Source: Beta vulgaris subsp. vulgaris (lineage: Eukaryota > Streptophyta > Magnoliopsida > Caryophyllales > Amaranthaceae). Taken from it: 64,000 nt of DNA. Positions 1 through 13,739 of the stretch are shown one piece after another (positions within the stretch are counted from its first letter, which is position 1; every line of letters starts with the position of its first letter). A model generated the notes under the pieces. That model did not search any database, had not been told where the DNA came from, and saw only the letters and a program-made list of their open reading frames with translations. The stretch spans positions 59,836,622 through 59,900,621 of the forward strand of contig NC_079202.1 in the NCBI RefSeq assembly GCF_026745355.1, in the 5' to 3' direction. The position numbers and the translations under genes are program-made.

Positions 1-268
1 ATATTTAGTTCCACATTTTTCCGTAATTTGTCTAGAAAAATCGTATCCCATCATTTATTTGCTTCTTGAATTTTGTTTTTTCCTTTGTTTATTCAACCAA
101 ATTGTTACAATTAATGCTCTTTCACCAATTATCTTCATTCTCTCTCCTAAAATCATCTTTTCCCATACAACATTTATTTAAATAAACAAAAAATCTTTAC
201 TATCCCAACTTGCATAAATTACCGTGAAAAAAAGGAAATGAAAACTATATTTTGGGATGGAGGGAGTA
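1..268. mobile_element. Stowaway-type MITE, left end cut by window edge
   Basis: The right end reads TTTTGGGATGGAGGGAGTA, the reverse complement of the CTCCCTCC terminus seen many times in this window, and a TA target follows. The left end lies outside the window. Non-coding. Confidence 0.6.
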
Positions 269-683
269 TTATATAAAAATTGACTATATTAAATGTAATT
301 GTATAGTCAAAAGTATCGAGTAAAAAAAAGGAAATGAGAGTATTTCGATTTACAATAAGTTATTGTGAATCCATTCATTGAATTTATGAATTTTTTTGTT
401 TGCAGGACTGAGGAAGCAGGGGTAGAATAATAATTTTGATATGGGGTTTTAGGGCATTGATTTTTGATGAGTACTGCCAATATAAATAATAACGTGCCAT
501 TGTGTGAGGATGCTAGTGTAAATGTTAAGGGATGTGTTGTCGTGTGGGCAAGGCTCAGTGTAATTGCACGCCCTAGTTTTTTGGAATTGATGATCTTATG
601 TTTCAAGATTGGTGAGCTTGCTTGCTGGTTGTATTTGTAGTATTGGATGGCAATATTGGCAGATATATGATGATTGTATATCA

Positions 684-945
684 TACTCCCTCCGTCCCAT
701 AATATAGTGCCTATTTCATTTTTGGTGGGTCAAAATTTAAAATCTTTGACCGAATGTTCTCATTTGTATATATAAAAAAATATATTCATGTGAGATCTTG
801 TTAGATTTGTCTCAATATGTAGTTTCATAATATCAACTTTTTATATTTTTTATTAATACGAAATTGAAGATATTAAAGGTCAAAGTTACGTCTTAAAGAC
901 CGTGTAAAAAAGAAACAAGCACTATATTAAGGGACGGAGGGAGTA
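684..945. mobile_element. Stowaway-type MITE, complete
   Basis: It begins TA|CTCCCTCCGTCCCATAATA and ends in the inverted copy GGGACGGAGGGAG|TA, so both ends and the TA target are visible. The first about 25 bases pair with the last. Its sequence is very close, in inverted orientation, to the copy at 43134-43399, which suggests fairly recent movement of this subfamily. No coding potential. Confidence 0.85.
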
Positions 946-1324
946 GTTTAATGCAAAGACTCATGGAGTCATGGTGGAACCTCATGAGTCGTGAGTGTAA
1001 CTGTGTGTGAATTTATGTGCAATGGCCAATGCTACATAGTTAACTCATTAAAAATAGAGCATTAAAAACCATTGGAACTTATGAATTGGATTCCACTATT
1101 TATTTATTTCTATTAGTAGTGGGTTATTGACCTACTACATAGATAAAGTTTTTCCTGAATTTATGAGGGGAAAACTCTATTTTGCTAAATTTTAGGAGCT
1201 TTACTAGACGTCTTATTATTAGAGGTTAAATGACATCTCGTTGATATATGGAAATACTAAAATAAGTATAACTAGTACGAAAATTCAAAATTGATACTAA
1301 AGTTTACTTTTACTTTGGTACTAA

Positions 1325-1503
1325 CTTGTTCTCTCCAACTTATTTTCAGTTCAGTTGCAATCTGTTCAGTTCAGTTCCTAATTTATTTATTATCATTACT
1401 ATTAGACATTAGTTATAATTAAATTCAGTTCAGTTACAATCAGTTCAGTTTAGTTGCATTCAGTTCAGTTCAATTGTTTTATGCCGAATAGAACAGGCTC
1501 TAA
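1325..1503. repeat. Small element built of GTTCAGTTCAGTT words
   Basis: The body is a degenerate iteration of the pentamer GTTCA / CAGTT. The left edge has TGTTCTCTCCAACTTATTTT and the right edge TTTTATGCCGAATAGAACAG. The same edges recur in opposite order around the larger element at 30601-31453, so this is a short family member. No TSD could be fixed. Confidence 0.55.
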
Positions 1504-1715
1504 GTACGAGTTACTTTGGTATTGGTACCAATTTTACTGAGGTTTGGTATAAGTTGGTACTAAAACTTACTTTACACTTTGGTACTAGTACGAGTTACTT
1601 TGGTATTGACACCAATTTTTTTAAACTTTGGTACCAGCTTCATGGGACAACCATTTGTCTTTTTGCGCAAAATGTCAATAATATCCCTGTGAGAGGCCAT
1701 CTAGTTAGTTAACTA

Positions 1716-1950
1716 GATATTCCTCCGATTTTTATTAGTTTGTCCATTTTGACTTTAATACTATTCACATATATGACATTGACTATCTCTTGTGATTTAC
1801 GCTTAAGGAAAAAATAGTCATATGAGGTCTTGTTGGATTCGTCTCAATGCGTATCATGCAAATATCAACTTTTTGTAATTTTTGCTTATTAGTAATTAGA
1901 GATATTAAGATTCAAATTAGTACCTAGATAAATATTCTCCAAAAAAAATA
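1716..1950. mobile_element. Degenerate Stowaway-type MITE
   Basis: It begins TTCCTCCGATTTTTATTAGT and is similar along its length to 55262-55511. Shared blocks include TTTGACT..ACTATTCACATA, TGACTATCTCTTGT and TCTTGTTGGATTCGT. The right inverted end is eroded. Confidence 0.5.
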
Positions 1951-2221
1951 GGTAAATTTTTTTTTTTTAAATGTAAGGTCGCTAAAATAATATCTTAAAA
2001 CTAATAAGTCAAAAGTTTAAGTAACTAAAATTTAACTATAGATGATAAATATACTAAATTTATATAATACATGAATTAATTGTCTACGATATAGGGATGA
2101 ACTTGTACGGATACATCATATATGTAATGGGATAATTATAAACGCTTTGAATATAGACATTTTTGTGATCTATCAAGTCCCACATTCCCAAGCTTGGCTC
2201 AAGTCGACTTGACTAGATAAT

Positions 2222-2588
2222 GGGGGTGTTTGGGGCAGGGAGTTTTAGAGAGAGTTTAGAGTTTTGACCAGTAAAAACTCTAATTTGGGTTTTTAGTGAG
2301 AGAAGAGCTTTTTCATGAGAGTTTTGGAGAGAGAAAAAACAAATGATTATTTTATCCATATAATTAATACTAAAATTTGTTTTTTAAAAAAAACATATGT
2401 CCATAAATGTCATTTTACATGCTCTAAAAAGTACAAAATTCTAGACAATCAGCTAAGTGTTACCAAACACCTTTACGCAACAATTATTTAAATCAGCAGT
2501 CAAATCCTCTGAACAAAAAAGTAATCATCTAACCACAAACTCTAAACTTTAACCTTTAAACTCTATACTCTAATCACCAAACAGGGCC
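2222..2588. mobile_element. PIF/Harbinger (Tourist)-like MITE
   Basis: The ends GGGGGTGTTTGG and CCAAACAGGGCC are an imperfect inverted repeat of the Tourist type. AAT flanks both sides (2219-2221 and 2589-2591), consistent with a 3-bp target duplication. Interior inverted words such as TTTAGAGTTT / AAACTCTAAA extend the fold-back. Non-coding. Confidence 0.6.
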
Positions 2589-3162
2589 AATGTGTTGAGC
2601 ATGGTTTGATTTACATGAGTGAAAGTTCAAAAAGATTTTATAGCGGCTCAAATGTATGAATTGAATAAAGTGATGACTTAAGATTTGCTATGTAAATTAA
2701 AAAGTATGCTCTTATATAGTTATATTCAATTAGTTGCAACTCTTTACACAGATAGTCTACATTTCAGCCAAGGACACATGAAATATGACCATTGACTTAT
2801 GCAATTAAACATCTTACATAATCTCAGCGCCTCTCACAAATTGACTGATAAATTACAGCTCTCTGCATAAACAATAAACATGATAAGAATATGGAAGTTA
2901 CATTTCTGGTCTTTTCCATAATCAAAAATTGGATCAACTCTCAATCTTGGCATTTCGTCGCCAAATAGAGTGAATGTGAATGCTCAACATAAACTCAAAT
3001 GATTCTCCAAGAGACAAATAATGAAACAAATACTAACTGAACAACAACACACTAAATGCTGATGGGGGTAAATCATACTGAAAGATATACAAGCCATGAT
3101 AAACTGTAAGCAACCTAAGATATGAGATGTAGGACCAACCAACAGTCCTCAAACTCTGCAAC

Positions 3163-6100
3163 CTAATAAAGCCAACGTAAAACTCCATCTTCTCCTAAGG
3201 AGGCCAGAACTTCAATTCGTACGTCAAGAACAGCCTGCAAAACAAAAGAATGAAAATGAAACCGGTTAAATTTTAAACTAAAAGTAACAATCTATGGGTT
3301 GGACCTTCTAAAATATACAAGATATTTCTATAACACGGTTACACTGCCAAAATCTTTAAATCTTCCTAGCCGTGAGGTGTAGCCCAGTGGCATACCCTCA
3401 TATTTCGTGGTCTTCACCTGGGATTAACATTCGCTCCCTTACCCCTCCAGAAATAGGAGGTGAAGATACCTTGCATTTAAATTAAAAAACTTAAGTCTTC
3501 CTGTTTGCCATGCACTAGTATACATCAGTTCTGTTTAAAGCATTGCTTAAACTTTAAACTTGGATCCTTCACCCCCCCCCCCCCCCTTCCTCTTCCCCCC
3601 AGCCTTTGCTCCACCAACAGTGTACCCATGCCAGACACGGAGATGAGTGTGAGCCGTCAAAAAAAAGAAGAATAAACTTAAGGAATATTAGACGTATCCA
3701 TTTCAAGACACTGTACCAAAGTCTGACACCTTTGGCAAGTCCGAGTAGCATAGGAGGGGAAGGATAGCAAAATACTGCACAAAGAGATTCTTTGTACACT
3801 TATCACATTGTACAAGAAGAAAATCCACAGGATGTAGCCTCCTCAATAGCACAGCACAATGCATTTAGCTTGATTTGCATGGCACATCTCTAGCAGCTAA
3901 CTGAGACAAACGGCATATCACTTGCAAAAAGAACAAGTATGAGCTGCAACTATCTTTGCTCATACTAACATGAACTTCTTACTCCACTAGTGGGTTAATG
4001 ATAATATCTCTATTTTATATCTGAAGAGGGATAGGACACCAAAATATATAAATCCCTATCTTACCCCCAACAAATTAAGCAAATTACATCCAATAGAATA
4101 AGAGAAAGGAAAAAAGGGGAAAATAAAAAAAATCAGAGGAGAAACGTAGATTATCAAATCAGTAACTTCTCCAATATCAAAACTATATTTTTTTGAAAAA
4201 TACAAACCCCTTATTTGGTGGGAAAAATCCCACGATTAACTGCCAATATGCAATATGTAGTTAAATGCTCCATGATCTTATTCCTCTCTATTCCATAATT
4301 CATTGTAACAACAAAAACCAACAAAACACAGCAAAAAACACTTTGATGTCTTTGGGTAGTAAAGAATATTATATATGTAACACTGACTGTATATAAAGTG
4401 TTTGCACTTTGCACCCAGAAATTTCTTGATGAAGTTCTTCATTATTATTATATTATTGTTATTTTGTCAATCAAGTTTTGATTTTTGGGTAGTGAAAATT
4501 GATATTTATATACAAGCGTAATGTATATCAATGGTTTGTTTACATTTTTTTGGTAAAATTTTCGGCAAGACGTATACAGGACCGAGGTAATGGGGTTGTG
4601 GGCTTGTGGCAGTTGATTCGTATCATAGTTACAAGGTGCGAGATCACTTCTTCCTTTTCTTCATTCTTCCTATCCTACTGTCCATTATCGAACATCTGAT
4701 TTTAATTTTCCATTCACTTTCAGTTTGCTTGGTATGGTAGACTAATACTACAACGGAGACGACGATTCTTGATGTGGCGGTAATGGTTCTAGGTAAAGAG
4801 AAAGATGGCAAGTATGGGTGATGGGTTCAGTTCCGGTAGAGAGATAGGGTGGTTGAAGGTGGTTGGGGTAGTGTGTATGGTGTTGATGAGATAGAGGTAG
4901 AAAATTAAGAGAGAAAGAAATGGTGTCTACTTTGTTCTAAAAATGGAGAAGGAAGTGAATGGGGTTTAGGTTCAATGAAGAGAGAGCGAGGGTAGGAGGG
5001 GGGTCAAACGTAATAGTAAGAGAGAGAGGAGTGGGTGTTTAACTCTCTACTAATATAGTTTTAATCATACATTTGATTCACAAAAGTATCACGTTCTTAT
5101 ATCATCTCCTGTATATTGATATTGAATCATGTTTTCATTTTACCAACACACTGTACACCTAAACAAAAATATAAATACCATATCCGATCGAATTATAATC
5201 ATACACTGCGATACACAAAACTAATAGTGTTATTGATTTACAAACTAATACTTTAGTGTTGATAGTTAATTTACATTATAATCCCAATTTAAATTATTTT
5301 TTTATACCAAATTATAGATCATCATTTTGTTAATTTGAGTCATAGGAGTTTTAGAGAAGTGCCAAATTTGTAGTTCATGAATTCTTATTAGCGAGACTAT
5401 TCTATTTCAAGTTTGAGATTATACACAAGAAACTATGCACGCAATGTGTACTAATACCACCAGGGACCTTTAAAAAAAAAAAGTACTAGGATGATTATTA
5501 TTATAGTTAGGGAATCCTTGAGCAAAATCCCCCCCCCCCCGATTTTTAATCATAAGATAATTGCTGAAAAGATCAAGCAAATTGATGGTCAGACCGCAGC
5601 AAGGCCGTTACTTTCTAAAGATGTGTTGACCCAAAACCATGAGTAAGAGTTACAACTGTAGGTTATGGTTAATATCAGAGCAAATGACCATAAACTCAGT
5701 ACATTCTATACTTTGTCATAAGATAACCAGTAGTGAAGCGCAGGTAGCATTTAGTGACAGAACCTTGCAATTTGAAAAGCATTGTCTCTACAAGTTTTAG
5801 AACTGACACTAGAGTTCTAAAATTTGTCAGAATACATCCGATAGGAAAGTAAATACATATAAAATTATATGAAACCTAGTATGTGACATTATACGACGTA
5901 AGAAATGTTACCTGTGTGTTTCTACAATTAACCAACCTACACTTCTCCAAGGGACCTTCTAGTGACCAGCTCTCCCATACATCAAAACTGTGGCTGGCAA
6001 ATACAAATTCCATCCTTCTGTTTATCTGCAAAATTAAAAAGAACTCTGAGCTATAACTTACAAACATGAGCAATGAAACTTAACCATAATACTGACTACA

Positions 6101-9100
6101 CGCATTATGAAACACCCAAATCCTGATCATCAAGGGAGAAAACATTGAAATAGATTGTATTAGATTGATGAAATCTGAAAGTGAAAATAGGTAATACCGT
6201 AATATTGAGCAATTAAATCAGAGGTTGAGGGACCAACCAGAGCAACAAAAAATAATGGAAAAAGAACACTAAGTAACATGTAAGCCTAGCAAATAGCAAG
6301 AACTACAACTTAAAAATCAGTACTATAATGCGACATATCTAGTGCCAAGAACCTATTACAGAAGAATAGATCCACAAAACAGTAATACGTTCACAAATTA
6401 TCAAAAAGTTCGTTTTACTGACAATTATTGAACTTCTTACAATACTTCTGCAATGCTAATAAATAAAATTACACATTCAAAAATGTAACACTTGATGACG
6501 GAACCAAAATATCTCAAAAAGATACCTGCAACAATTTCCCACCAGCTGCAAGAGATCGTAATCCAATTGTATCCTATAAAATACAACATATAATTACATC
6601 AGACAAAAAGGGGGAAAATTAGAATCTTTTCAGAATCAACCAAACAAACCATATACAGCACACAATAAAATGCACATCTCAACTGACCTTGCTTCCAAAA
6701 ACAACAAGGAACTGAGTTGCAGGATCTCTATGGGTTGCAGTATGCAGGGTGTCTAGGAACCAACCACCCCCCTTTACCCTTTGTCTTGAGACATGCAGCA
6801 TATCGCGGTCCCTTGCATGTAACGTTATAACACAACCGTCTTTAAGTAGCTCCCCGGAGTTCCTATTAGTGCGCTTGCCTGATTTCTGTAACATGTCTGA
6901 TGATGATGCTTGAACCAATTCTATCGGTGTTTTTCTACTTCTAGCGTCTTCAGGTGAAGCATCACGAGAACCAGAACTCCGCACCTGCTCGGTACCACTC
7001 ATAGCAGTATCATCTTCCAGTGGTGAAGTACTCTCTTTCTCTAAGATATCCTCAGGTTTCAGTTGGGACTTTTGGCGAGCATGTCTTTTTCTAGCCTTTT
7101 TACTGGATCTACTATGCTTTGTTTCAGATCGAGCAGAGTTATTTGCCGACACAGCTGAAACCTGATGCTGGCTAGGAGAGTCTAATTCTATAGGCGATTT
7201 CCTTAAAGAACTCTCTGGGATCATTGAGTTATCCACTTCCAGATATTCAAGAGCTGGACTTTGTGACACCCTTTCTCTGTCTTGTTTATCAGACTGCTCA
7301 TTTTCATAGGTTATTTCACTTTCCTCACCCTCATCATCAGAGACAGCGCTACTTGGAACAACTCCATCGAGGAAGTAAGTTTGCAATATAGAAATTGCCT
7401 TTTCTCTTATCTCCATCCATACTTCTTCACTGTAATCTGCACTTCGTGGAAGTACCAACACATTAGGCATCTCCCTTACCTGAAACAGCATCACAAACCA
7501 ACTAGATAAGAGGAAAAGCATAACTGATCATTTCAAACAAAAAATAAATGCACTATCCCAAAACTCAAACATCATCAGGACCAAATAAAAAAGAGGAAAA
7601 GCACATTTTTATTTTTTTCTGAAAGAGTGAGCATACCCATGCTTCCATCCATTGAGGCCCTTCAGCACCATCCAGAGCACAGCCAGCAAGAGTCCCATCA
7701 ATTAATAGCTGCTTCACAGCACAATCATCCAAAAGCTGACTGCTTCCAGTGTTCACTAAATATGCACCTGCAAGAAGTATAGATAAGTATCTAAATCAAA
7801 AAAAAGAAATGTGAAAGAAAATTGATTGAACATATTTACTAATAGCATGCAAAATTTTAAATTACCAGGTTTGATATGCTGCAAACATTCTGCATTGATG
7901 ATCTGGACAGTCTCATCTGTTAACGCACAGTGGAGAGAGATCACATCACTTGCAGCCATCAAATCATTAAGTGTCTCCATTCTCCTGGCAGCAGGTGGGA
8001 ATATTATCGACCTGCTTACTTGTCCCTGGCAAAAAAATATATATCACGAGTTGTTCAGAAGAGAAATTTTTCCCAATGATCTTCCAGCCACTAAGCGAGA
8101 AACCAGATGCAATCCCGCACATAGATCCAGGATTACTCATTGTCATTTGGCAAAAGAATGTAGCAGGAGAAATTATCAACGAGTATGACACCCGTCAAAC
8201 ACTAAGCAAATTTGAAAGCATACTTCTCACATGATGTAAGAGAAAATTGAAATGTATATACACAGCACCCTCATTCTTACACTCAATTTACCCTTTTTTT
8301 AGAGGGGAGGTATAGATTGAGATTGACAAACTAAAAAACAAAATAATTGTGAAACAAAAAGGAGGCCCTATAAGAAACTGAATTATTCTCCCTCGTGTCA
8401 AAATGATAAGTAGAGCCCTATACTTAACCTGGATCTCAAAATTTGGCACTTGATACAACACAACTCATACTTGACTCCCCAAGAATATCATTTAGGGGTG
8501 AAAGTTATTCGGATAAAATCCAATATCCAATACAATCCAATCCGAATTAGTAATTCGGATTGAATTCGAACTGTGTTCGGATTGAAATTTTTTGAAAAAT
8601 TGGATTTTTCGAATCGGATTGGATTGAGGGTAAATGGATTCAAAAATCCAATATAACCAAATAGTAATATGCCTTGTATTATGTATCTGGATTGGATTTA
8701 GGTGATTAATTGGATTTTTTTATAAAAAAAGCCTAGTCCATACCCCATTAGACGTAGCACTTCAACCCTTCTCCTAAAACCCTAACCGCACTTAATTCCT
8801 CATTTCCTAAATCTACTAGGCTGCTCTTGTGCTTGATTTATTTCATCGAAAAACTAAGTTTTAAAAAATTGAATTTTCGGATCAGATCCAATCTAGAGTA
8901 TGAAAATTCGAATTGGATTCAAACTCTAATTGGTTTGGATTCGGACTGGAAAATTAAAATTCAAATTTTGTTGGGATCAGATTGGATTAGGCCCTAGTCC
9001 AAACTGTACACCGAACTTTCACCCCTAATATCATTCCCATGCAATAAGTATGCAAGCCAGAGAGTTATGTTTCTATCACAAAAGTGAATGTAGTTGTCCT

Positions 9101-10224
9101 CTATGCATTTCTAATTTCTATAACCAAATGTTACTAAAGTAGAAATATCCAAATGAATTGATACTTCAAGGTTGGATTTTCTTTTGAGGGAATCGTGGTC
9201 AATTTACAAAGAACTGAGCATCATTCACTCTCTAAATTAGCTAAATCCAAAACTAAAACAATCAAAATCGTCGTTCATCCTCAATAACCAGCCTTTCATA
9301 AAAAAACATGAATCAATTTACACACAATTAACCTCAGGCTTCACACATTCTAGCAAATCAATTCAATGATTCATACAAGCCAGACATATTAACTCAAACA
9401 TCCAACCAAAGTAACTCAATAACCACACTCCACTATTTTCTTTTCTGCAAAAAAACATTCATCAATCACACACATTTCACCAACAGCATATCCAAATGCA
9501 CCACACACCAATCCACACACAAATTATTCGATCTCTAAAACAAACTTATATCATCTGTAAGACTGTAACAACCATTCATCAACTGAATAACAAATCAATC
9601 TTAAAATCTCAGCTTAAAACAATTTACCTGAGAAACATCAAAATAAAGCACATTCATCTTAAACGACAAACTTCTAGTAGCCAAAGACCTAGCAGAAGCA
9701 GATCTTCCAACAATCCCAAGAACTAACCCTCGACACCTCCTCATCCCCCGACAAAGCGGTTGCACAGAACCCAACCAACCAGACGAAGACAAAGAATGTC
9801 GCGACAACAAATGTGTCCGTCGTAGGAGACCAAGTACAAGAGCCATAACAGTGTCAGCAATCTCCTCAGACCTAGAAACATCGACATGTACAAGCCGTAA
9901 ACCTAGATCGGCGGCTAAAGCAGAATCCACGGCTCGGTCGGATGAGCCGAGACAAAGAACAAGCTGCCATGGTCTAAGCCGACGTTGAGCGGCGCGTGGA
10001 AGGAAAGCCAATGAGTGAAGAAGAACAGCGGCGGCTGACTCGATTTTACCATCGGCTAAACGGCTTAAGCCGACATGTTCAATGATAGCTACGCCGGCGA
10101 GAGATTCTTCTTCTAGAGAGTTGTCTTCGATGCAATTTAGGGTTACGATTAAGGGGATTTGTGGTGTGGGTTTGTGATGGGCTGTTGATTTGGGCCCTTT
10201 GTTGGTGGTGGTTGTGATTGACAT
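3163..10224 (-). CDS. AN: ANGUSTIFOLIA, plant CtBP/BARS-like protein
   Basis: Coding exons on the minus strand are 10224-9628, 8025-7866, 7767-7637, 7479-6688, 6573-6526, 6025-5912 and 3234-3163. All junctions are GT..AG and in phase, giving 637 aa, close to the roughly 636 aa of the Arabidopsis protein. Seen: an LxCxE-type motif (LNCIE, residues 29-33); a dinucleotide-fold segment GLVLGIVGRSASAR (166-179); a D-isomer dehydrogenase-like block (CALDGAEGPQWMEAW, residues 282-296); then an acidic, Ser-rich plant extension with a basic KKARKRHARQK stretch (423-433, possible nuclear signal); and a conserved end ENRRMEF-type block to RWLY-stop. Known for the family: it controls polar cell expansion, trichome branching and microtubule arrangement, acts at the trans-Golgi/cytoplasm and in some gene repression, and shows no proven dehydrogenase activity. 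Intron 1 holds a hAT-like element (8493-9027) and intron 6 is 2.7 kb. The next gene upstream is the At1g01500-like gene, as in Arabidopsis. The exact 5' leader is not known. Confidence 0.96.
3369..3490 (+). mobile_element. SINE-like tRNA-derived fragment in AN intron 6
   Basis: GTGAGGTGTAGCCCAGTGGC resembles a pol III A box, with a weaker B-box-like stretch (GGGATTAACATTCGCTC) about 50 bases on and an A-rich end near 3478-3490. No clear TSD was found. Confidence 0.4.
3572..3586. repeat. Poly-C run
   Basis: Fifteen consecutive C residues, followed by C/T-rich sequence to 3600. It lies in AN intron 6, so on the transcribed strand it is poly-G. Confidence 0.9.
8493..9027. mobile_element. hAT-like non-autonomous element in AN intron 1
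   Basis: The ends are TAGGGGTGAAAGTT and AACTTTCACCCCTA, and ATATCATT is duplicated exactly on both sides (8485-8492, 9028-9035). An 8-bp duplication with a TAGGG-type terminus fits the hAT superfamily. The 535-bp body is degenerate iterations of AATCCAATCCGAATT / GGATTGGATT. No transposase is encoded. Confidence 0.85.
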
Positions 10225-10450
10225 TTTTTTGGGGGAAGTTTTTTCAAAGGTTCATTTTTTTTTTTTTTGGGTGTGATTTCTGGAACTGAAATTGAATTTG
10301 GTTGTTGAATTTGGGGGGTTTTTTTGTTGTTGATGTGAATTTGAAGGTGAAGAAATGAGAGTGATGTAATGTGGTGAACTGTGGAAGAAGACGAGATAAA
10401 GAGAGAGAGAGGAATCCGAGTGAAGTAACTACAAATTGGTTGTCGGAATC
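10225..10450 (-). promoter_or_regulatory. AN 5' leader and proximal promoter region
   Basis: Upstream of the AN start codon on the minus strand, the leader is rich in pyrimidine tracts; the plus strand shows GAGATAAAGAGAGAGAGAGG at 10393-10412. CT tracts are common in plant 5' leaders and core promoters. No clear TATA box was found, and the transcription start is not determined. Confidence 0.4.
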
Positions 10451-10599
10451 CTGTGTTCCATGATTCTCATAATCTCATTTCTTGTTTTTTTTTTGCTGGT
10501 GATTCAAATTATAAGAACGAAGTGTGAAATTGAAGGCACGTTCAGTCTTATTTTTGTTTTTCCTCCCACCTTTTGTTTGAAAAAAAAAAAAGGATGAAA

Positions 10600-11535
10600 G
10601 ATTGAGGGGTTGTTTGGCGATATGTTTGTTGGCGGTTGGCTGATTTAGTTAGCTTGTGTGACTGAGTGGGTGTATTTATTGTATGTATTAGTTTTTTAAG
10701 TTGGTTGTTTAAATCAATTGTTTGTAAAAGTGTTTGGTAAGATTAGTTGTGGTTATTGGTGGTTTATTAGAGAGTTTGTGGGTCAGCAAGTCAAAGCGAA
10801 AGTCGTTCCCTCCTCTCTCTCTCTTCTCTCTCAAACACTAGCCTCTCTTACCCCTTCTTCATCGGCTAGGGGTTGCCACGAATGATTTTATTGATGGTAA
10901 GCCTCTTTTCCACTTTTATTTTCAATTTTTAGTTCATCTTTTTTATTTTGTTTAATAAATTAGTCTCTTTTTATGAGATTTTTTCGAATCTATTATAGGA
11001 ATTTTAGTCTATGTTGTGGAGATTTCTTTCTCTATGAGAGTTTTGAGTATGGGTTTTTTTTTTGTCTTTAGGTATGAGAAAATGTTCTCATTGGTTGAAG
11101 TTCGAGACTCAACATGAAGGTATTGGCATCTTGGATGTAGTAAACATGGCTCGATCAATAATGTTCTTCTCAAACTATTTTCGAACGATATACTTCTTCA
11201 TCAATAGCTGCTGGATTCAACAAATACAGAGGGGGCTGCGTTGTATTACTCGATCTGGCTCATTGTAGTTTCTTCGAAGACGAATCTAACTTAACATTCT
11301 CTGATTGTATTTTGCTTTTTTTTACTATCTATTTTAGATGTCGTTTGGCCTTCAATTAATGAAATTTCTCTTTCTAAAAAAAGCCAAAAGCCAATCTAAG
11401 AAGATGTTGCAAACTACTTTAGTCAAAAAGCGAATAACAAAACACTTTTTTTGACTATTTAACCAAATTAAAAAGCCAAAAGTCCATAAAAATGCCATTT
11501 ACCAAACATGGCTTTTACAAAGTTTCATGAGTATA
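10600..11535. mobile_element. MITE-like ends enclosing a LINE-like 3' tail
   Basis: GGGGTTGTTTGGCGATATG at 10605 and TACCAAACATGGCTTTTAC near 11508 look like the two ends of a Tourist-type element. The words are degenerate: AGCCAAAAGCC right, GGCGGTTGGCTG left. Between them, roughly 10800-11385, is sequence ending GGCCTTCAATTAATGAAATT then TTTCT and A7, which resembles a plant LINE 3' end. The 68-codon frame at 11062-11268 matches nothing I recognise. Confidence 0.4.
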
Positions 11536-12689
11536 TAAGCGAAAATCTTCAAAGAATAGTGAAATTATCAACATTGTTTCACTGCAAACGATATCAGCCT
11601 AACAAGGTTATGAAAAACATTGTTCTCATCCCTTTTAACTTATGTAAAGGAAACCGAAACAAAATGCGAACATGAAAATAACACATGATCAAGAATGGCG
11701 TTCAAATTGGAAGAGAAAGTAGCTGCTTTAAACAATTGGGAAATTACACTTAAAGAGTCTAACTCCAAGGTTATATTGCTCATACCGATGGTGCTTTGCC
11801 AATCTTGTTGTCATATGGAAGTTTAACATTCCTTTACTTTAGGGGATACCAAGCCCTCCCATTTTTGTGCAAAGAAGAATTTATCCATATAAGATGTTTT
11901 CTCACAAAAAAACATTTTATATAAGTTAATTTCCATTATTCTTTTGAGATTGCAATTAAGTTATTTTTCTAAAGAGTTCATTGATAGTGAGTATTTGATT
12001 ATACGAAATCAATAATATCTGTAGTTGTAAATTACACAAATGAAAAAGTAATTATTGCAAATCAATGTTATAGGAATGGGTAACGGGTAACGATCATATA
12101 TGTGACAATATCACAACTTGCAACTAATCAAGTTTGTTGAAATATCCATAAAGGTCTATTGTTTCTAACATGTAAACAACCAATAGTCTAATAGGATAGA
12201 TGACAATCACACCTCATGATTTAAATGGCCAACTTAAAAAGAAGAAAAAATTCATCAATTTGATATTTTTCTAAGGGTGTTACTTCTCATAATATACTAT
12301 TTCTATCTTATTATTTCTTCACATGATTTCACTAAAAAAAAAATCATATTTATAAATACAACGAGAATTTCATTCATTGCAACAGAGCTATGTTAAATTT
12401 GAGTTTTGTTATAATTGCTTTTTTTTTAACTAAACAAAAGTTGATTTTCTTAATTATTCTTCACTATTATTTTTCCTTCTTATAATAAGTGACTTTTACC
12501 GATTAAAACCACAGTTCGTCTTGCAAGAGACCGCCTAATTATAAGTTATAATTAGGCAGGCCCAGGCCCAATACCATTTACCCATAGCAGTCCATTAGCT
12601 CACAATCCATAAACCCAACCAAAAACAAAAATAAATGAAACTGTAAACGCCATTGATGCGTTTCAGAACCTCAAACTGCAAGCTCTCTC

Positions 12690-12905
12690 TTCATTTCAGC
12701 TTGGTTTTTGCCCAAAAATCGCTCATAAACACTCGAAAACTCACCAAATTTCATTCTCTTTGTTGTTTGTTGAAGAACACCCAAATTTCAGCTGGGTTTT
12801 TGCCCAAAAATCGCCCAAAAAACGCTCAAAAACGCTCCAAATTTCAGAGAAATTTAAATCTCTTTGTTGTTTGTCGAAGAACCCCCAAAATTCAGTTGGA
12901 TAATT
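12690..12905 (+). repeat. Tandem repeat of about 90 bp inside the MULE-like element
   Basis: Two interleaved phrases recur: GGTTTTTGCCCAAAAATCGC at about 12701 and 12793, and CTCTTTGTTGTTTGT near 12757 and 12859. These indicate an imperfect duplication of an approximately 90-100 bp unit. An open frame crosses it (12653-12946), but its composition follows the repeat and I do not call it a gene. Confidence 0.6.
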
Positions 12906-13739
12906 GTTTCGAAAAGTTTAGTAAGCAATTTCGAGTTGATTTTTGATTTAAATTCAGTTTGTAGCTTAGATTCTTCAATAATTTGCATATGTGTGTTAAA
13001 TTTGAGCAAACTTAGGGTTTTGTTTGGTGGAAAATCACTATAGAGTAAAATTTGAACTTAAATTCAGCTTAATTTGGTGGAAAATCAGCTTAATTTCAGT
13101 TTGTATCTTAGATTCTTCAATCTCTCAAATTATCTTTCTTGTTTGTTTATTTCCATCAATGTGTAACTTAATTGTTGTGGAAATACAGTAGATGATGTAA
13201 TTGGGGAGTGGAAAATTGCAAATGTTCATATGAATTGCTTACTGGAGCATTTGACATATAATTGTTGAGTAACAAGTGTGCTATTGCAAAACATCAGAAT
13301 TATTGCACTTCATACTGTATCTTAATGGCAAGAACAACATTCTCAAACTTCATGTTGCCCACAACTGACTAGTTTGTGCACTACTTGACAATTAAAATGC
13401 ACATGGGAGCTGAATTAGTTATTCTAGATTGCATATTACTATTCAGTTATTAATAACCACTTTAAGTCATTTAGTAACCAGTTTAGGTTGATTTGTGATA
13501 AGTTTAATTCCATCACTTTGCATATTATTATTCTAGATTCGAAGTTCCTATTTTGTTTTCTAAGTATCATTGTTTTATGTTCAAACAATTTAAAGTATAC
13601 TAAAGGAAAGAAATCAATTGAATTAGCTAGTATTAGTGTATTTGTAACTACTTTAATTCATTTAGTAACCAGTTTAGGTTGATTGGTGATTAGTTTAATT
13701 TAATTATTCCATATTCCTAATTTTGTTTTTACTGCAGAC

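Noticed and set aside
307..684. 125-codon minus-strand frame
   Set aside because: No family resemblance, low-complexity Thr/Asn/Ser composition, lying between MITEs with no splice or promoter context.
7826..8234. Overlapping plus-strand frames of 87-120 codons
   Set aside because: Antisense to ANGUSTIFOLIA exon 2 and neighbouring intron sequence.
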